64,000 bases of DNA, taken from CAXMQS01 sp964195995. Lineage in GTDB: Bacteria > Actinomycetota > Acidimicrobiia > Spongiisociales > JAOTWH01. The notes below the pieces were generated by a model, which saw only the letters and a list, made by a program, of their open reading frames with translations, did not search any database and was not told where the DNA came from. How positions within the stretch are numbered: the first letter of the stretch is position 1; every line of letters begins with the position of its first letter. Positions 15,333 to 24,033 of the stretch are shown here, in pieces. Made by a program: the position numbers and the translations under genes. The DNA lies in contig CAXMQS010000030.1 in NCBI GenBank assembly GCA_964195995.1, positions 1 through 64,000 on the forward strand, in the 5' to 3' direction.

Positions 15333-15675
15333 GCCACGCAAAGGACCGCGACTCGGCTCAGGGCCGTCCCATCAGCGGCTGATGCTTCCGACCCTGGCGG
15401 CCTCTCTCATCACTGAGGAACGCATCACGACGACCATCACCAAAGCTAAGGTGCTGCGGCCGTACGTCGAGAAGATCATCACTATGGCCGGAAAGGGCAC
15501 CCTGGCTGCCCGTCGCCAGATCCTCAAGGACATCGGTGACACCGAGGTCGTTACCAAGCTCTTCGACGACGTAGGGCCTCGTTATGTCGAGCGTCCCGGC
15601 GGCTACACCCGCATCGTGAGAGTCGGACCGCGACGTGGCGACGCTGCCGAGATGGCGATCATCGAGCTCGTCTAG
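15325..15675 (+). CDS. rplQ: 50S ribosomal protein L17
   Basis: 116 residues from ATG 15325. It begins 'MPRPRKGPRLGSGPSHQRLM' and has 'ITTTITKAKVLRPYVEKIIT' and 'GGYTRIVRVGPRRGDAAEMA', all characteristic. L17 lies near the exit tunnel. It ends the alpha operon; in many Actinobacteria truA follows directly, but here an inserted block of about 5 kb separates them. Confidence 0.96.
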   Translation: MPRPRKGPRLGSGPSHQRLMLPTLAASLITEERITTTITKAKVLRPYVEKIITMAGKGTLAARRQILKDIGDTEVVTKLFDDVGPRYVERPGGYTRIVRVGPRRGDAAEMAIIELV

Positions 15676-15710
15676 TCCTTCGAAAGGCTGGGAGTTCGGG
15701 CACACTCCGG

Positions 15711-15716
15711 TACGGT
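15711..15716 (+). promoter_or_regulatory. Candidate -10 box for the 15761 secreted-protein gene
   Basis: TACGGT fits TANNNT and leaves a leader of about 38 bases with TAGGGGG (15751-15757) as ribosome-binding site, 4 bases before the ATG. Support is only by position and resemblance. Confidence 0.3.
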
Positions 15717-15760
15717 TGCCAGCGACGCGCCAAAAGGTGGCGCCAGACAATAGGGGGCAC

Positions 15761-17875
15761 ATGAACACCTCGGATTCCGCGAGCCGGAGTAATGCGTATT
15801 GGCTGGCTTCGCTCTTCGTCGCTGTGAGCATGATCGCAGCGGTTCTTGCTGTGCCAGCCCCGGCATCGCCTCAGGAGTCGACCAAAGTCGAAGAGCCCCA
15901 GAGCCACGCCGAAGCTGTCGAGACACCCACCCTGGTCGAACCCTTCGCCGGCGCCACGCCTCGTGCTAGCGGAGGTCCCGACGTCTTCGGTTACGAGTTC
16001 GTCGACAGCGCTGAGGCCGGCGGCCCTGTTTTCACAGCGGCCGATATCTCGACAACCGGTGCCCTGGTCGCAACCGGTGACGATGTGACGGGTCCAGTTG
16101 TCCTTGGAGCGCCGTTTCGGTTCTACGGCACCGTCTACACAACGCTGCACCCCACCACCAATGGCATGATCTCGACGGCGAGCGATTCCGCCCCCGACTT
16201 CAGCAACGACTGCACCCTTCCGGCGACACCCAGCACAGGGACGGGTGCCCGCATCTATCCGCTCCATGACGACTACTTCAGTGACGTTTACTACCAGTAT
16301 TTCGCCACCAGCCCGGTTGCCAATCCCAACGGGCTGTCGATGGGTGCCAGCGTGTTCCAATGGGACGCTGAGCACTGGGGAACAGAGGACGGGATACGGG
16401 ACTTCACATTTTGGGCGGTGCTGTTCGACAACGACGACATGGTGTATCAGGTAGGAGCCGGGAACACCGAAACAGGTTCGGGAAGTACGACCGGAATCCA
16501 GAACACCTCCGCCACGGACGCCCTCACAGTGGCCTGCAACACATCGGACTCCGTCCCCGACAACTACGCGGTTTGGGTTACTACCAATCCCACCAATTGC
16601 ACGTTGACCGACGGTATCAGCAACGGCAGTTTCGAGACCGGTGATTTCTCCGGCTGGTGCATCGACTCGGGGGCTCCGGGCGCGCCCCACAGCGTCGTTG
16701 CGACAGGCTCCCCGAATTCATTCGGGTTCCCAACCGCCGCTCCGACCGACGGAGGTTTTCTGGCACGTCACGGGAACTACATCAACAGCGGGCCAAGCCT
16801 GGTGACGCTGCGTCAACAGGTGTCGATTCCGACCGGCGTGGCAGTCGCTGACCTGACCTTCGATTACCGGGGTGCCTGGGACTTCACCGTTGGGGCGCCT
16901 CCACCGACGATGGATGTGAAGTTCGACGTGGTGGTGGAGCCGCCCGGCGGTGGGACCCCGTTGGCGACCACCAATTTGCTCACGAGCGATTTCGCGGTCT
17001 CGCAGACGGTTCTGGACGCCGGTCAAGCAAGCGCCAGCGTTGACCTTTTGGCCTATGCCGGCAGCAGCGTCGTCGTCAATCTCCAGCTGACAATTCCTGA
17101 ACCGGCGGTCGGCCCGGTGCAGATGGACGTCGATAACGCGAAGCTGGACATCAAGTTCCCCGACACTGTCGGTCTCGTCGATATCAGCCAGGGAAAGTGG
17201 TACCTGACCAACTCGAGCGGGGTCGTGACGTCGTTCTTCTACGGCAACCCCGGCGACCTCCCCATCAGCGGGGACTGGGACGGTAATGGGACGTCCACCC
17301 CAGGGCTCTATCGCCAGTCGGATGGCTTCTTCTACGCCCGCAACTCCAACAGCGTCGGCGTGGCGGACGACGAGTGCTTCGCGGGTGACCCCTCCGACAT
17401 TCCGATCGTTGGCGACTGGGATGGCGATGGCGATGACAATCTCGGTATCTATCGGCCATCCGAGCAGATGTTCTATCTGTTCACCATTACTTGCACCGGT
17501 TCTCCTATGGGAGCAGCTCAGATCTCGCTTGGCTTCGGCAACCCCGGAGACAAGCCGGTTGCTGGGGATTGGGACGGTGACGGCATCGATGAAATCGGTC
17601 TCCATCGTGAGTCGACTGGGCTCTTCTATTGGAGGAACTCCCTCGATACCGGCGTCGCGGACGGTTCGATCATCTACGGCGACCCCAACGATCGTTTCGT
17701 TGCGGGAGACTGGGGTGTTGTCGACGTCGTAGGCACTCCCGCGATCTTCCGGCCGAGTGATCTCACTTTCTATTTCCGGCACACCCTGACGCAGGGCAAC
17801 GCCGACAGCTCCTTCCTGTTCCCAGGCTCTGGTACCGGCTGGCTGCCAGTGGCTGGCAAGTTCGGACTCGGATAG
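15761..17875 (+). CDS. Large secreted protein with C-terminal FG-GAP/VCBS-like repeats
   Basis: 704 residues from ATG 15761. Residues about 12-34 form a signal peptide ending at Ala-Pro-Ala-Ser. Residues about 75-285 form an all-beta region resembling nidogen-like extracellular domains ('FRFYGTVYTTLHPTTNGMIS'). Residues about 288-465 start 'NGSFETGDFSGWC' and look like a carbohydrate-binding-type jelly roll. Residues 467-704 are four to five repeats built on 'GDWDGDG' with 'GIYRPS', probably Ca-binding blades. The same repeat set occurs in the gene at 24034. Exact role unknown; likely surface adhesion or polymer binding. Confidence 0.8.
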   Translation: MNTSDSASRSNAYWLASLFVAVSMIAAVLAVPAPASPQESTKVEEPQSHAEAVETPTLVEPFAGATPRASGGPDVFGYEFVDSAEAGGPVFTAADISTTGALVATGDDVTGPVVLGAPFRFYGTVYTTLHPTTNGMISTASDSAPDFSNDCTLPATPSTGTGARIYPLHDDYFSDVYYQYFATSPVANPNGLSMGASVFQWDAEHWGTEDGIRDFTFWAVLFDNDDMVYQVGAGNTETGSGSTTGIQNTSATDALTVACNTSDSVPDNYAVWVTTNPTNCTLTDGISNGSFETGDFSGWCIDSGAPGAPHSVVATGSPNSFGFPTAAPTDGGFLARHGNYINSGPSLVTLRQQVSIPTGVAVADLTFDYRGAWDFTVGAPPPTMDVKFDVVVEPPGGGTPLATTNLLTSDFAVSQTVLDAGQASASVDLLAYAGSSVVVNLQLTIPEPAVGPVQMDVDNAKLDIKFPDTVGLVDISQGKWYLTNSSGVVTSFFYGNPGDLPISGDWDGNGTSTPGLYRQSDGFFYARNSNSVGVADDECFAGDPSDIPIVGDWDGDGDDNLGIYRPSEQMFYLFTITCTGSPMGAAQISLGFGNPGDKPVAGDWDGDGIDEIGLHRESTGLFYWRNSLDTGVADGSIIYGDPNDRFVAGDWGVVDVVGTPAIFRPSDLTFYFRHTLTQGNADSSFLFPGSGTGWLPVAGKFGLG

Positions 17876-17879
17876 CGGT

Positions 17880-18692
17880 CTAGTTCAGCAACAGTGCGGC
17901 GATGCGGCGCGAGGCGATGCGGAGGCCGACGAGGCCCATCACGACCAGGAACAAGACGTGACCGGCGATGCTCCAGTCGAACTGGCCGAGGGTCAGCGCT
18001 CGTTCCAGCTCCACGCCGTGGTACAGCGGTGAGAAGCGAGCGACCGCCTGCAACCATCCTGGATAGACGTTGAGTGGGTAGAACGTCGCCGAGAACAGGA
18101 ACAGCGGCAGAGTTGCCAGCGTCACCAGGTCGAGGTCCTGCCAACTCCGCATGAACGTCGTCGCTGCCATGCCGGTGGCGGCGAAGGCGAATCCGATGAG
18201 CAGCGCTGCCGGCAGCGCCAGCAGGCCCCACAGGCTGTGCACGAAGCCCATGGCGACCATGACCAGTATGAATGCGGCCGAGTAGATGCCCCCGCGGATG
18301 AGGGACCAGCCGATCTCGCCGACGGCGATGTCACCGGGTCCGATGGGCGTAGCCAGCATTGCGTCGTAGACCTTGCCGAACTTCAGTTTGAAGAAGATGT
18401 TCATGGTCGATTCGAATATGGCGCCGTTCATGGCCGAGGCAGCAAGCAGGGCGGGAGCTGCGTATGCCGCGTAGCGGATGGTCTCACCCCCGACGGTGAA
18501 GCCTTCGCCGACGAGCTTTTCGATTCCGATGCTTATCGAGAACAGATAGAACACCGGCTCGAAGAATCCACTGAAGACGATGACCCATAATTGGCGGTAG
18601 ACGCGCACGTTGCGCTCCAGCAGATGGATCGCCTTGCGGCTGCCGAGAGCAACCGGCGGCGCAACCCGGGCGGTGAGGGTGCCGCCCGTCAT
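17880..18692 (-). CDS. ABC-2 type transporter permease
   Basis: 270 residues with about six hydrophobic segments and the ABC-2 membrane domain style: a cytosolic N-terminus, 'LFSISIGIEKLVG', 'MLATPIGPGDIAVGEIGWS' and the C-terminal 'LPLFLFSATFYPLNVYPGWL'. It resembles NodJ/DrrB-like exporters. It overlaps its partner permease by 4 bases and is the last gene of a three-gene operon on this strand. The stop lies 4 bases from the convergent secreted-protein gene. Substrate cannot be told from sequence. Confidence 0.9.
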   Translation of the reverse strand: MTGGTLTARVAPPVALGSRKAIHLLERNVRVYRQLWVIVFSGFFEPVFYLFSISIGIEKLVGEGFTVGGETIRYAAYAAPALLAASAMNGAIFESTMNIFFKLKFGKVYDAMLATPIGPGDIAVGEIGWSLIRGGIYSAAFILVMVAMGFVHSLWGLLALPAALLIGFAFAATGMAATTFMRSWQDLDLVTLATLPLFLFSATFYPLNVYPGWLQAVARFSPLYHGVELERALTLGQFDWSIAGHVLFLVVMGLVGLRIASRRIAALLLN

Positions 18693-19468
18693 ATCACCAT
18701 CCGCTTTCTGAGAAAACGCACCGCCAGGAAGGTCCCCACGGCGGCGAAGGCGACGAGATACGCGGCATGAGCGAGCGGCGCCCAGGCGGTGGGCGTATCG
18801 AGGGCGACGCCACGGGTTAGCTCAACTCCGTGCCACAACGGGGTGAGGAAGGCAACGGGCTGGAGCCATCCGGGCAGCTGCTCGACCGGAAAGAATGTGC
18901 CGGAGAACAGGAACATCGGGATGATCCCGAAGCGGAACAGGGTCGAGATGCCTTGTGGGTGCTCCTGCGTCGATGTGAATGCCATAACGGGCGGGCCGAA
19001 CGCCATGCCGGTGAGGATGGCGGGGGCCAGCGCCAGAGCTCCGCGAAACCAGTCGATCGCCCCAAAGAGCGCCGCGATGACCACGAAGACAACGGAAGTG
19101 AACGTCAGTCGGGCTGCGACCCACGACAGGTGCCCGAACACGAGGTCTTTGGTCCGCATCGGTGTCGCCAGCGCCGCCTCATAAGAACGCACCCACTTGA
19201 TGCCGGCCATCACGGGAAAGGACGAGTCGCCGGTCGCCGTCTGCATCGCTGTTGCGGCGAGCAGCCCCGGGGCGAGGAACTCGAGGTAGGGGATCGCCTC
19301 TAGTGCAGCTCGCCCGCCGCCATCGTCGACGAGCGTGCCGAGCCCCCACCCCATGGCAGCCAGGTAGAGGATCGGATTGAGGAACGTCGTGATGGCGCTG
19401 CCCCGCCAGGTATGTCGGTAGACCATCGCCCTCGACTCGAAGTAGCGGAGGGGGCGGGCCAGGGCCAT
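18689..19468 (-). CDS. ABC-2 type transporter permease
   Basis: 259 residues, related to its neighbour: both have an 'E...LATPM/IGP..I..G...W' loop and a final 'FLFSGTFFPVEQLPGWLQ' segment. About six membrane helices are predicted by eye. The two permeases likely form a heterodimer in the inner membrane with the ATPase at 19468-20394. The start ATG overlaps the ATPase TGA by one base, so stoichiometric translation is likely. Confidence 0.9.
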   Translation of the reverse strand: MALARPLRYFESRAMVYRHTWRGSAITTFLNPILYLAAMGWGLGTLVDDGGGRAALEAIPYLEFLAPGLLAATAMQTATGDSSFPVMAGIKWVRSYEAALATPMRTKDLVFGHLSWVAARLTFTSVVFVVIAALFGAIDWFRGALALAPAILTGMAFGPPVMAFTSTQEHPQGISTLFRFGIIPMFLFSGTFFPVEQLPGWLQPVAFLTPLWHGVELTRGVALDTPTAWAPLAHAAYLVAFAAVGTFLAVRFLRKRMVI

Positions 19469-20394
19469 CAGTCGACGAGCGTCCGGCCGGTCAGGTGAAG
19501 GAAGACATCTTCGAGCGTGCTCCGCCTGACTGCTACCTGTTCAGGCCTCAATCCGCTGTTGTGTATCTCGTCCACCGTCTTGTCGCCGTCGTGGGTGTAG
19601 AGGAGGACGCGATCCGGCAACACCTCGGTTCGCTCGGCCATGGGCTCGAGCGTGGGAATGGCGCCCTCCTGCTGGTCAAGCGGGAACCGCAACTCGACCA
19701 CCTCGCGAGTCGAGTGCTTGGCGATGAGGCTGGCGGGCGACCCTTCGGCGACGATCTTGCCCTTGTCCATAACGACCAGGCGATCGCAGAGTTGCTCGGC
19801 CTCGTCCATGTAGTGAGTCGTGATGATGAGGGTGGCGCCATCTCGCTTCAGCCGGTACAGGCGGTCCCACAGCGCATGGCGGGCCTGGGGGTCGAGCCCG
19901 GTCGTTGGTTCATCGAGGATGACGACCTCTGGCTGGTTGATGAGGGCTCTCGCGATGATCAGGCGTCTCTTCATGCCACCGGAGAGCGCCGTCACCTTGT
20001 CCTTGGCGCGCTCGCTGAGTTGAGCGAACTCAAGCAGCTCCTCGATCCGCTCTCTGATCACGGGCCGGGGCAGATCGAAGTAGCGGCCGTAGACGATGAG
20101 GTTCTCGTCGACGGGGAGCTCCTCGTCGAGGTTGGTCTCCTGGGGGACGACGCCGAGCCGAGCTCTGATCTTGGCGCCGTCGGTCTGGGGGTCCATTCCG
20201 AGGACGGTCAACTCACCGCCCGTCGGGGGAGACACCGCCCCGATCATCTTCATGGTCGAGCTCTTTCCTGCGCCATTCGGTCCCAGGAAGCCGAACGCTT
20301 CTCCCGGCTGGACGTCGAAGTCGACGCCGTCGACCGCGATGAGATCCCCGAAGGCCTTACTGAGCCGACGAGCACGAACGAGAGGATCAGACAT
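19468..20394 (-). CDS. ABC transporter ATP-binding protein, NodI/DrrA-like
   Basis: 308 residues. The Walker A 'GPNGAGKSSTMKMIG' is at about residues 38-52, the ABC signature 'ALSGGMKRRLIIARAL' and Walker B 'VVILDEPTTGLD' follow, with the switch His in 'IITTHYMDEAEQLCD'. The C-terminal 80 residues form the regulatory tail found in DrrA-type exporters. With the two permeases it should drive export of a small hydrophobic compound, lipid or polysaccharide; the substrate is not evident. Confidence 0.93.
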   Translation of the reverse strand: MSDPLVRARRLSKAFGDLIAVDGVDFDVQPGEAFGFLGPNGAGKSSTMKMIGAVSPPTGGELTVLGMDPQTDGAKIRARLGVVPQETNLDEELPVDENLIVYGRYFDLPRPVIRERIEELLEFAQLSERAKDKVTALSGGMKRRLIIARALINQPEVVILDEPTTGLDPQARHALWDRLYRLKRDGATLIITTHYMDEAEQLCDRLVVMDKGKIVAEGSPASLIAKHSTREVVELRFPLDQQEGAIPTLEPMAERTEVLPDRVLLYTHDGDKTVDEIHNSGLRPEQVAVRRSTLEDVFLHLTGRTLVD

Positions 20395-20402
20395 AGGCCA
20401 CC

Positions 20403-20408
20403 AGGCTA
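20403..20408 (-). promoter_or_regulatory. Candidate leaderless -10 box for the ABC exporter operon
   Basis: On the minus strand TAGCCT is followed after 8 bases by the ATPase ATG. No ribosome-binding site fits between, so the mRNA may begin at or next to the start codon. Confidence 0.45.
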
Positions 20409-20458
20409 GGGGGTGGGCCGCCGGGGCAGCTCACTCCAAGCAGAGCGATCGCAGCTCC

Positions 20459-20464
20459 TAACCT
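20459..20464 (+). promoter_or_regulatory. Candidate leaderless -10 box for the YIP1-like gene and truA
   Basis: TAACCT is followed after exactly 6 bases by ATG 20471, with no purine-rich ribosome-binding site. This spacing places +1 at the start codon. Confidence 0.5.
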
Positions 20465-20470
20465 CAGCCC

Positions 20471-20983
20471 ATGGACCCCGTCGCCACCGTCAAGCGCATT
20501 GTCGAAACGATCAGCTTCAAGCGTCGCGTCTATGTGTGGATGCAGTTCGAGCCAGATGCCACCGGCGATGCCATCGTCATCGTCGCCCTCACCTCGCTGG
20601 CCCTGGCGCTGCTGGCCGGAATCCGCTTCACAGTGACCGGAACCGTCTCGCGGGCCTTGAGCGCCCTCGTCGCCTGGTTGATGCTGGCGGCGCTCACCTG
20701 GGCAGCAGCTCGCTTCATCTACGGATCCCGCAACGACTACGCGCCGCTGCTGCGCATCGCCGGCTTCGGCTTTCCGACCACTCTTCTGCTTCTCGTGACC
20801 CTGAGAGTCTTCGAGGGCTACCTGGGCTACTACCTGAGCTTCGCCTGGTTGGTCGCCGTGATGGCCTACGGAGCCCAGGAGGTTATGGACCTCAATCGTG
20901 AGCAGGCGGTGGGGGCGGCTGTGGCCGGCTTCGGGGGGTTCATCGTGCTGCAGTGGATCCTCGGCGGCGGCGGGTTCGTATAG
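20471..20983 (+). CDS. YIP1-family-like integral membrane protein
   Basis: 170 residues with about five hydrophobic segments ('ALTSLALALLAG', 'LSALVAWLMLAALTWAA', 'LLRIAGFGFPTTLLLLV', 'SFAWLVAVMAYG', and a C-terminal 'GFGGFIVLQWIL'). The order of short loops and the 'RNDYAPLLRIAGFGFPT' motif resembles bacterial YIP1/Yip domain proteins, whose function is poorly known. It overlaps truA by 31 bases, an unusually long overlap, so the two are co-translated. Confidence 0.7.
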   Translation: MDPVATVKRIVETISFKRRVYVWMQFEPDATGDAIVIVALTSLALALLAGIRFTVTGTVSRALSALVAWLMLAALTWAAARFIYGSRNDYAPLLRIAGFGFPTTLLLLVTLRVFEGYLGYYLSFAWLVAVMAYGAQEVMDLNREQAVGAAVAGFGGFIVLQWILGGGGFV

Positions 20984-21717
20984 GCGTCTACCGGCTGGAT
21001 CTCGGCTACGACGGTTCTCTGTTCAGCGGTTACGCCCGCCAAGTCAAGGCCCGAACCGTTCAGGGCGAACTGGAGAGAGCCCTGGCGACCGTGCTTTCGC
21101 GCCGGGAGCCTCCGGCCACGAGCGTCGCCGGGCGCACCGACGCCGGCGTGCATGCCAGGGGCCAGGTCGTGAGCTTCGCCACCCTCGAGCCCGTCAACAC
21201 CGACCGGGTCTACAAGTCGCTCAACACGATGCTCGGTCCCGAGATGGTGTTCCATAGCGTCGCCGAGGTGGGAGGCGACTTCGACGCCCGGTTGTCTGCC
21301 ATTTGGCGGTCGTACCGCTATCGGATCCTCAACCAGCCACGCCACGACCCGTTTCGCAACGCGTTCACCTATTGGTTCGCCGAACCGCTGGATACGGACG
21401 CCATGAACCGCGGAATTTCCCACCTCATCGGGCCGCACGACTACGCCTCACTGTGCCGTGCCCGCGGCGGCAAGACCACGGACCGAGAGATCTATGCCGC
21501 TGAGTGGGGAACCGACGGTGACGAGACCGTGCTTTCGATCACGGCGCGGGCGTTCTGCCACCAGATGGTGCGAAGCATCGTTGCCATGTCTGTCGATATC
21601 GGTCGCGGCAGGCTCGATCCAGACTCCGTGCCCGCCATCATCGAGGCCAAAGACCGCAATGCCGCCAGCGGCACGGCACCGCCCCACGGCCTCGTGCTGT
21701 GGGAGGTTGGCTACTGA
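20953..21717 (+). CDS. truA: tRNA pseudouridine synthase A
   Basis: 254 residues from GTG 20953. TruA modifies U38-U40 in tRNA anticodon arms. The catalytic Asp lies in 'VAGRTDAGVHARGQVVSF', the N-terminal 'LDLGYDGSLFSGYARQ' and the 'RAFCHQMVRSIVAM' helix are also typical. The assigned start lies inside the upstream gene, but no other in-frame start precedes the conserved 'YDGS' motif. It sits upstream of rplM as in other Actinobacteria. Confidence 0.94.
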   Translation: MDPRRRRVRIGVYRLDLGYDGSLFSGYARQVKARTVQGELERALATVLSRREPPATSVAGRTDAGVHARGQVVSFATLEPVNTDRVYKSLNTMLGPEMVFHSVAEVGGDFDARLSAIWRSYRYRILNQPRHDPFRNAFTYWFAEPLDTDAMNRGISHLIGPHDYASLCRARGGKTTDREIYAAEWGTDGDETVLSITARAFCHQMVRSIVAMSVDIGRGRLDPDSVPAIIEAKDRNAASGTAPPHGLVLWEVGY

Positions 21718-21744
21718 CGGGTGGAGCGGGGCCCGTCGGCCCGC

Positions 21745-21775
21745 TACCATGATTGCCGCTCGCCGTCCGGCGGGC
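21745..21775 (+). promoter_or_regulatory. Candidate rplM promoter box and 5' leader hairpin
   Basis: TACCAT (21745-21750) fits TANNNT. Seven bases later GCTCGCC (21758-21764) pairs with GGCGGGC (21769-21775) around GTCC, followed by GTTTC. The hairpin would be at the very 5' end of the transcript and 17 bases before the GTG. It could stabilise the mRNA, attenuate it, or be an L13 autoregulatory site; none is proven by sequence. Confidence 0.4.
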
Positions 21776-21792
21776 GTTTCGCGAGGTACCAA

Positions 21793-22248
21793 GTGAAGCG
21801 GCAGAAGACGTATACGCCACGCCCTGGCGACATCGAGCGTGATTGGTGGCTCGTCGACGCCGCCAATCTTCCGCTCGGTCGGCTGGCGTCCGAGGTGGCC
21901 AACCGTCTGCGCGGCAAACACAAGCCGACCTACGCTCCCCATGTCGATGGCGGCGACTACGTGATCGTCATCAACGCTGAGAAGGTTGGGGTCTCTGGAG
22001 CCAAGGAAACCCAGAAGATGTACCACCGCCACAGCGGGCACCCCGGTGGTCTGACCTCCGAGTCGCTCGAGACACTGCGCAGCCGCCGTCCGCAGCTGAT
22101 CATCGAGAAGGCTGTCAAGGGCATGGTCCCCAAGAACAGGCTGGGGCGAGCAACCATGCGCAAGCTCAAGGTTTACGCAGGGGCAACCCACCCTCACGGG
22201 TCGCAGAAGCCCAAGCCCCTTGATCTCAACCTGCGTGAGGTGAACTGA
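21793..22248 (+). CDS. rplM: 50S ribosomal protein L13
   Basis: 151 residues from GTG 21793, giving 'MKRQKTYTPRPGDIERDWWL'. Conserved blocks are 'LVDAANLPLGRLASEVAN', 'KVGVSGAKETQKMYHRHSG' and 'AVKGMVPKNRLGR'. L13 is an early 50S assembly protein. An upstream in-frame ATG at 21721 would translate the promoter region and is rejected. The stop overlaps rpsI by one base. Confidence 0.96.
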   Translation: MKRQKTYTPRPGDIERDWWLVDAANLPLGRLASEVANRLRGKHKPTYAPHVDGGDYVIVINAEKVGVSGAKETQKMYHRHSGHPGGLTSESLETLRSRRPQLIIEKAVKGMVPKNRLGRATMRKLKVYAGATHPHGSQKPKPLDLNLREVN

Positions 22249-22640
22249 TGGCGCAGCCAACATCGATCGCAACGGGTCGGCGCAAGACGTCGGTCGCCCG
22301 TGTCCGTCTCTACGAGGGAACCGGCACATTCACTCTCAACGACAAGGCGCTTGACGCCTACTTCCCTTCCATGGCTCACCGCATCCGGATCATGGAGCCC
22401 ATTCGCTCCGTTGGACTCGAAGGCCGCTATGACGTCATCGCCAAGTTGGAGGGAGGGGGTTCCAACGGGCAGGCGGACGCACTCCGACTCGGCATCGCCC
22501 GGGCGCTGGAGCGCCTCGACCCCGACCTGCGCGACACCCTCAAGAAGGGTGGGTTCCTGACACGCGACTCCCGAAAGGTCGAGCGCAAGAAGTATGGGCT
22601 CCGCAAAGCCCGCCGTGCCCCGCAGTACACCAAGCGCTAA
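22248..22640 (+). CDS. rpsI: 30S ribosomal protein S9
   Basis: 130 residues. 'ATGRRKTSVARVRLYEGTG' at the start and 'SRKVERKKYGLRKARRAPQ' with final 'YTKR' at the end are the S9 hallmarks; the terminal Lys-Arg contacts P-site tRNA. It pairs with rplM in nearly all bacteria and is followed by glmM after 11 bases. Confidence 0.96.
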   Translation: MAQPTSIATGRRKTSVARVRLYEGTGTFTLNDKALDAYFPSMAHRIRIMEPIRSVGLEGRYDVIAKLEGGGSNGQADALRLGIARALERLDPDLRDTLKKGGFLTRDSRKVERKKYGLRKARRAPQYTKR

Positions 22641-22651
22641 GGAGCCATCTG

Positions 22652-23971
22652 GTGGGCGATAGGCCGCGCCTCTTTGGGACCGACGGCATACGCGGCAAAG
22701 CCAACACGGAGCTCACTCCAGCCTTCGCCATGGATCTCGCCAAGGCGGCAGGAGAGACGATCGATGGGTCCGTTCTCATCGGCAGGGATACACGGCGCTC
22801 GTCCCCGATGCTCGCCGCTGCACTTCACTCTGGGTTCAACGCCGTGGGCATCGACACCGTCGACGTCGGAGTCCTGCCCACGGGTGGGGTCTCCTACCTG
22901 ACCCGGACGACCGACGCCTGGTACGGCGTCGTTGTTAGCGCGTCGCACAACCCAGCAGAAGACAACGGCATCAAGTTCTTCGGCTCCAACGGCTCCAAGT
23001 TGTCTGACGAGCGCGAGCTCATGGTCGAGAACAGGTATCTCCAGGGTGAGCCGTGGAAAAAGGCCTCCGCCGACCTCATCGGACTGCAGCGCGAGATCGA
23101 AGATGCCCAGGACCGCTACGTCGCATACGTTGCCAGCTTGCTCCCGTACTCGCTGAAGGGTTTCGAACTGGCGCTCGACTGCGCCAATGGCTCAGCCTTT
23201 CTAGCCGCACCCGATCTGTTCGAAGGCCTCGGGGCTTCAGTCGATGTCTTCTGTGCCGAGCCCAATGGAACCAACATCAACGACGGGTGTGGCGCAACTC
23301 GTCCCGAGTTCCTTGCCAGGCGATCGAAGGGTGTTCTCGGGCTGTGCTTCGACGGTGACGCCGATCGGATGATCGCGATCGACGAGGACGGAACACCCGC
23401 GAATGGCGACGTCGTTCTGGCCATCCTGGCCTCATACCTCAAGGAGAACGGTCGCCTCGATGGCGACGCGGTGGCCGTGACCTCGATGGCGAACCTCGGC
23501 TTCCGCAGGGCGATGGAGGGTCTTGGTATCGAGCTCATCGAGACGGCGGTTGGCGACCGCTACGTGCTCGACGCCATGATGGAGAGACGGCTATCCCTCG
23601 GCGGCGAGCAGTCCGGCCACGTCATATTCGAGGACCGCACCACCGGCGACGGTCTTGTCACTGCGGTGCGGCTTCTCGAGGTGTTGATGTCAACTGGCAA
23701 GCCGTTGACAGAGCTGCGCACCATCATGACTGAGTACCCGCAAGTGATCCGCAACGTTCGGGTGCGGGCACGCGAGGAGCTCGCCGGTGCCGACTCCCTG
23801 TGGGCGGCGGTGGCTGCGGCCGAGGCGGACCTTGGAGACGATGGACGTGTCCTGGTGCGAGCATCCGGCACCGAGCCGCTGGTGCGGGTGATGGTCGAGG
23901 CGGACACTGCCTTGAGAGCGGCGACCGTGGCCGACGAGCTGGTGGATGTGGCGAGAGCCGAGCTCGGGTAG
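22652..23971 (+). CDS. glmM: Phosphoglucosamine mutase
   Basis: 439 residues from GTG 22652 with AAGGAG upstream. GlmM converts glucosamine-6-phosphate to glucosamine-1-phosphate for UDP-GlcNAc and peptidoglycan. The N-terminal 'RLFGTDGIRGKAN', the phosphoserine loop 'VVVSASHNPAEDNGIKFFG', the Mg loop 'FDGDADRMIAID', the sugar loop 'GGEQSGHVIF' and the phosphate loop 'RASGTEPLVRVMVEA' are all intact. It supplies the step after GlmS, encoded 4 kb downstream. Confidence 0.96.
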   Translation: MGDRPRLFGTDGIRGKANTELTPAFAMDLAKAAGETIDGSVLIGRDTRRSSPMLAAALHSGFNAVGIDTVDVGVLPTGGVSYLTRTTDAWYGVVVSASHNPAEDNGIKFFGSNGSKLSDERELMVENRYLQGEPWKKASADLIGLQREIEDAQDRYVAYVASLLPYSLKGFELALDCANGSAFLAAPDLFEGLGASVDVFCAEPNGTNINDGCGATRPEFLARRSKGVLGLCFDGDADRMIAIDEDGTPANGDVVLAILASYLKENGRLDGDAVAVTSMANLGFRRAMEGLGIELIETAVGDRYVLDAMMERRLSLGGEQSGHVIFEDRTTGDGLVTAVRLLEVLMSTGKPLTELRTIMTEYPQVIRNVRVRAREELAGADSLWAAVAAAEADLGDDGRVLVRASGTEPLVRVMVEADTALRAATVADELVDVARAELG

Positions 23972-24020
23972 GAGTCGGCTGTGGGCACTCGGCTCTGCGC
24001 TGATACGGGATCGCGAGACA

Positions 24021-24026
24021 TATTGT
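24021..24026 (+). promoter_or_regulatory. Candidate leaderless -10 box for the secreted dehydrogenase
   Basis: TATTGT is followed after 7 bases by ATG 24034. This spacing argues for ATG 24034 as the true start rather than GTG 24025, which would overlap the box. Confidence 0.5.
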
Positions 24027-24033
24027 GCTGCGG

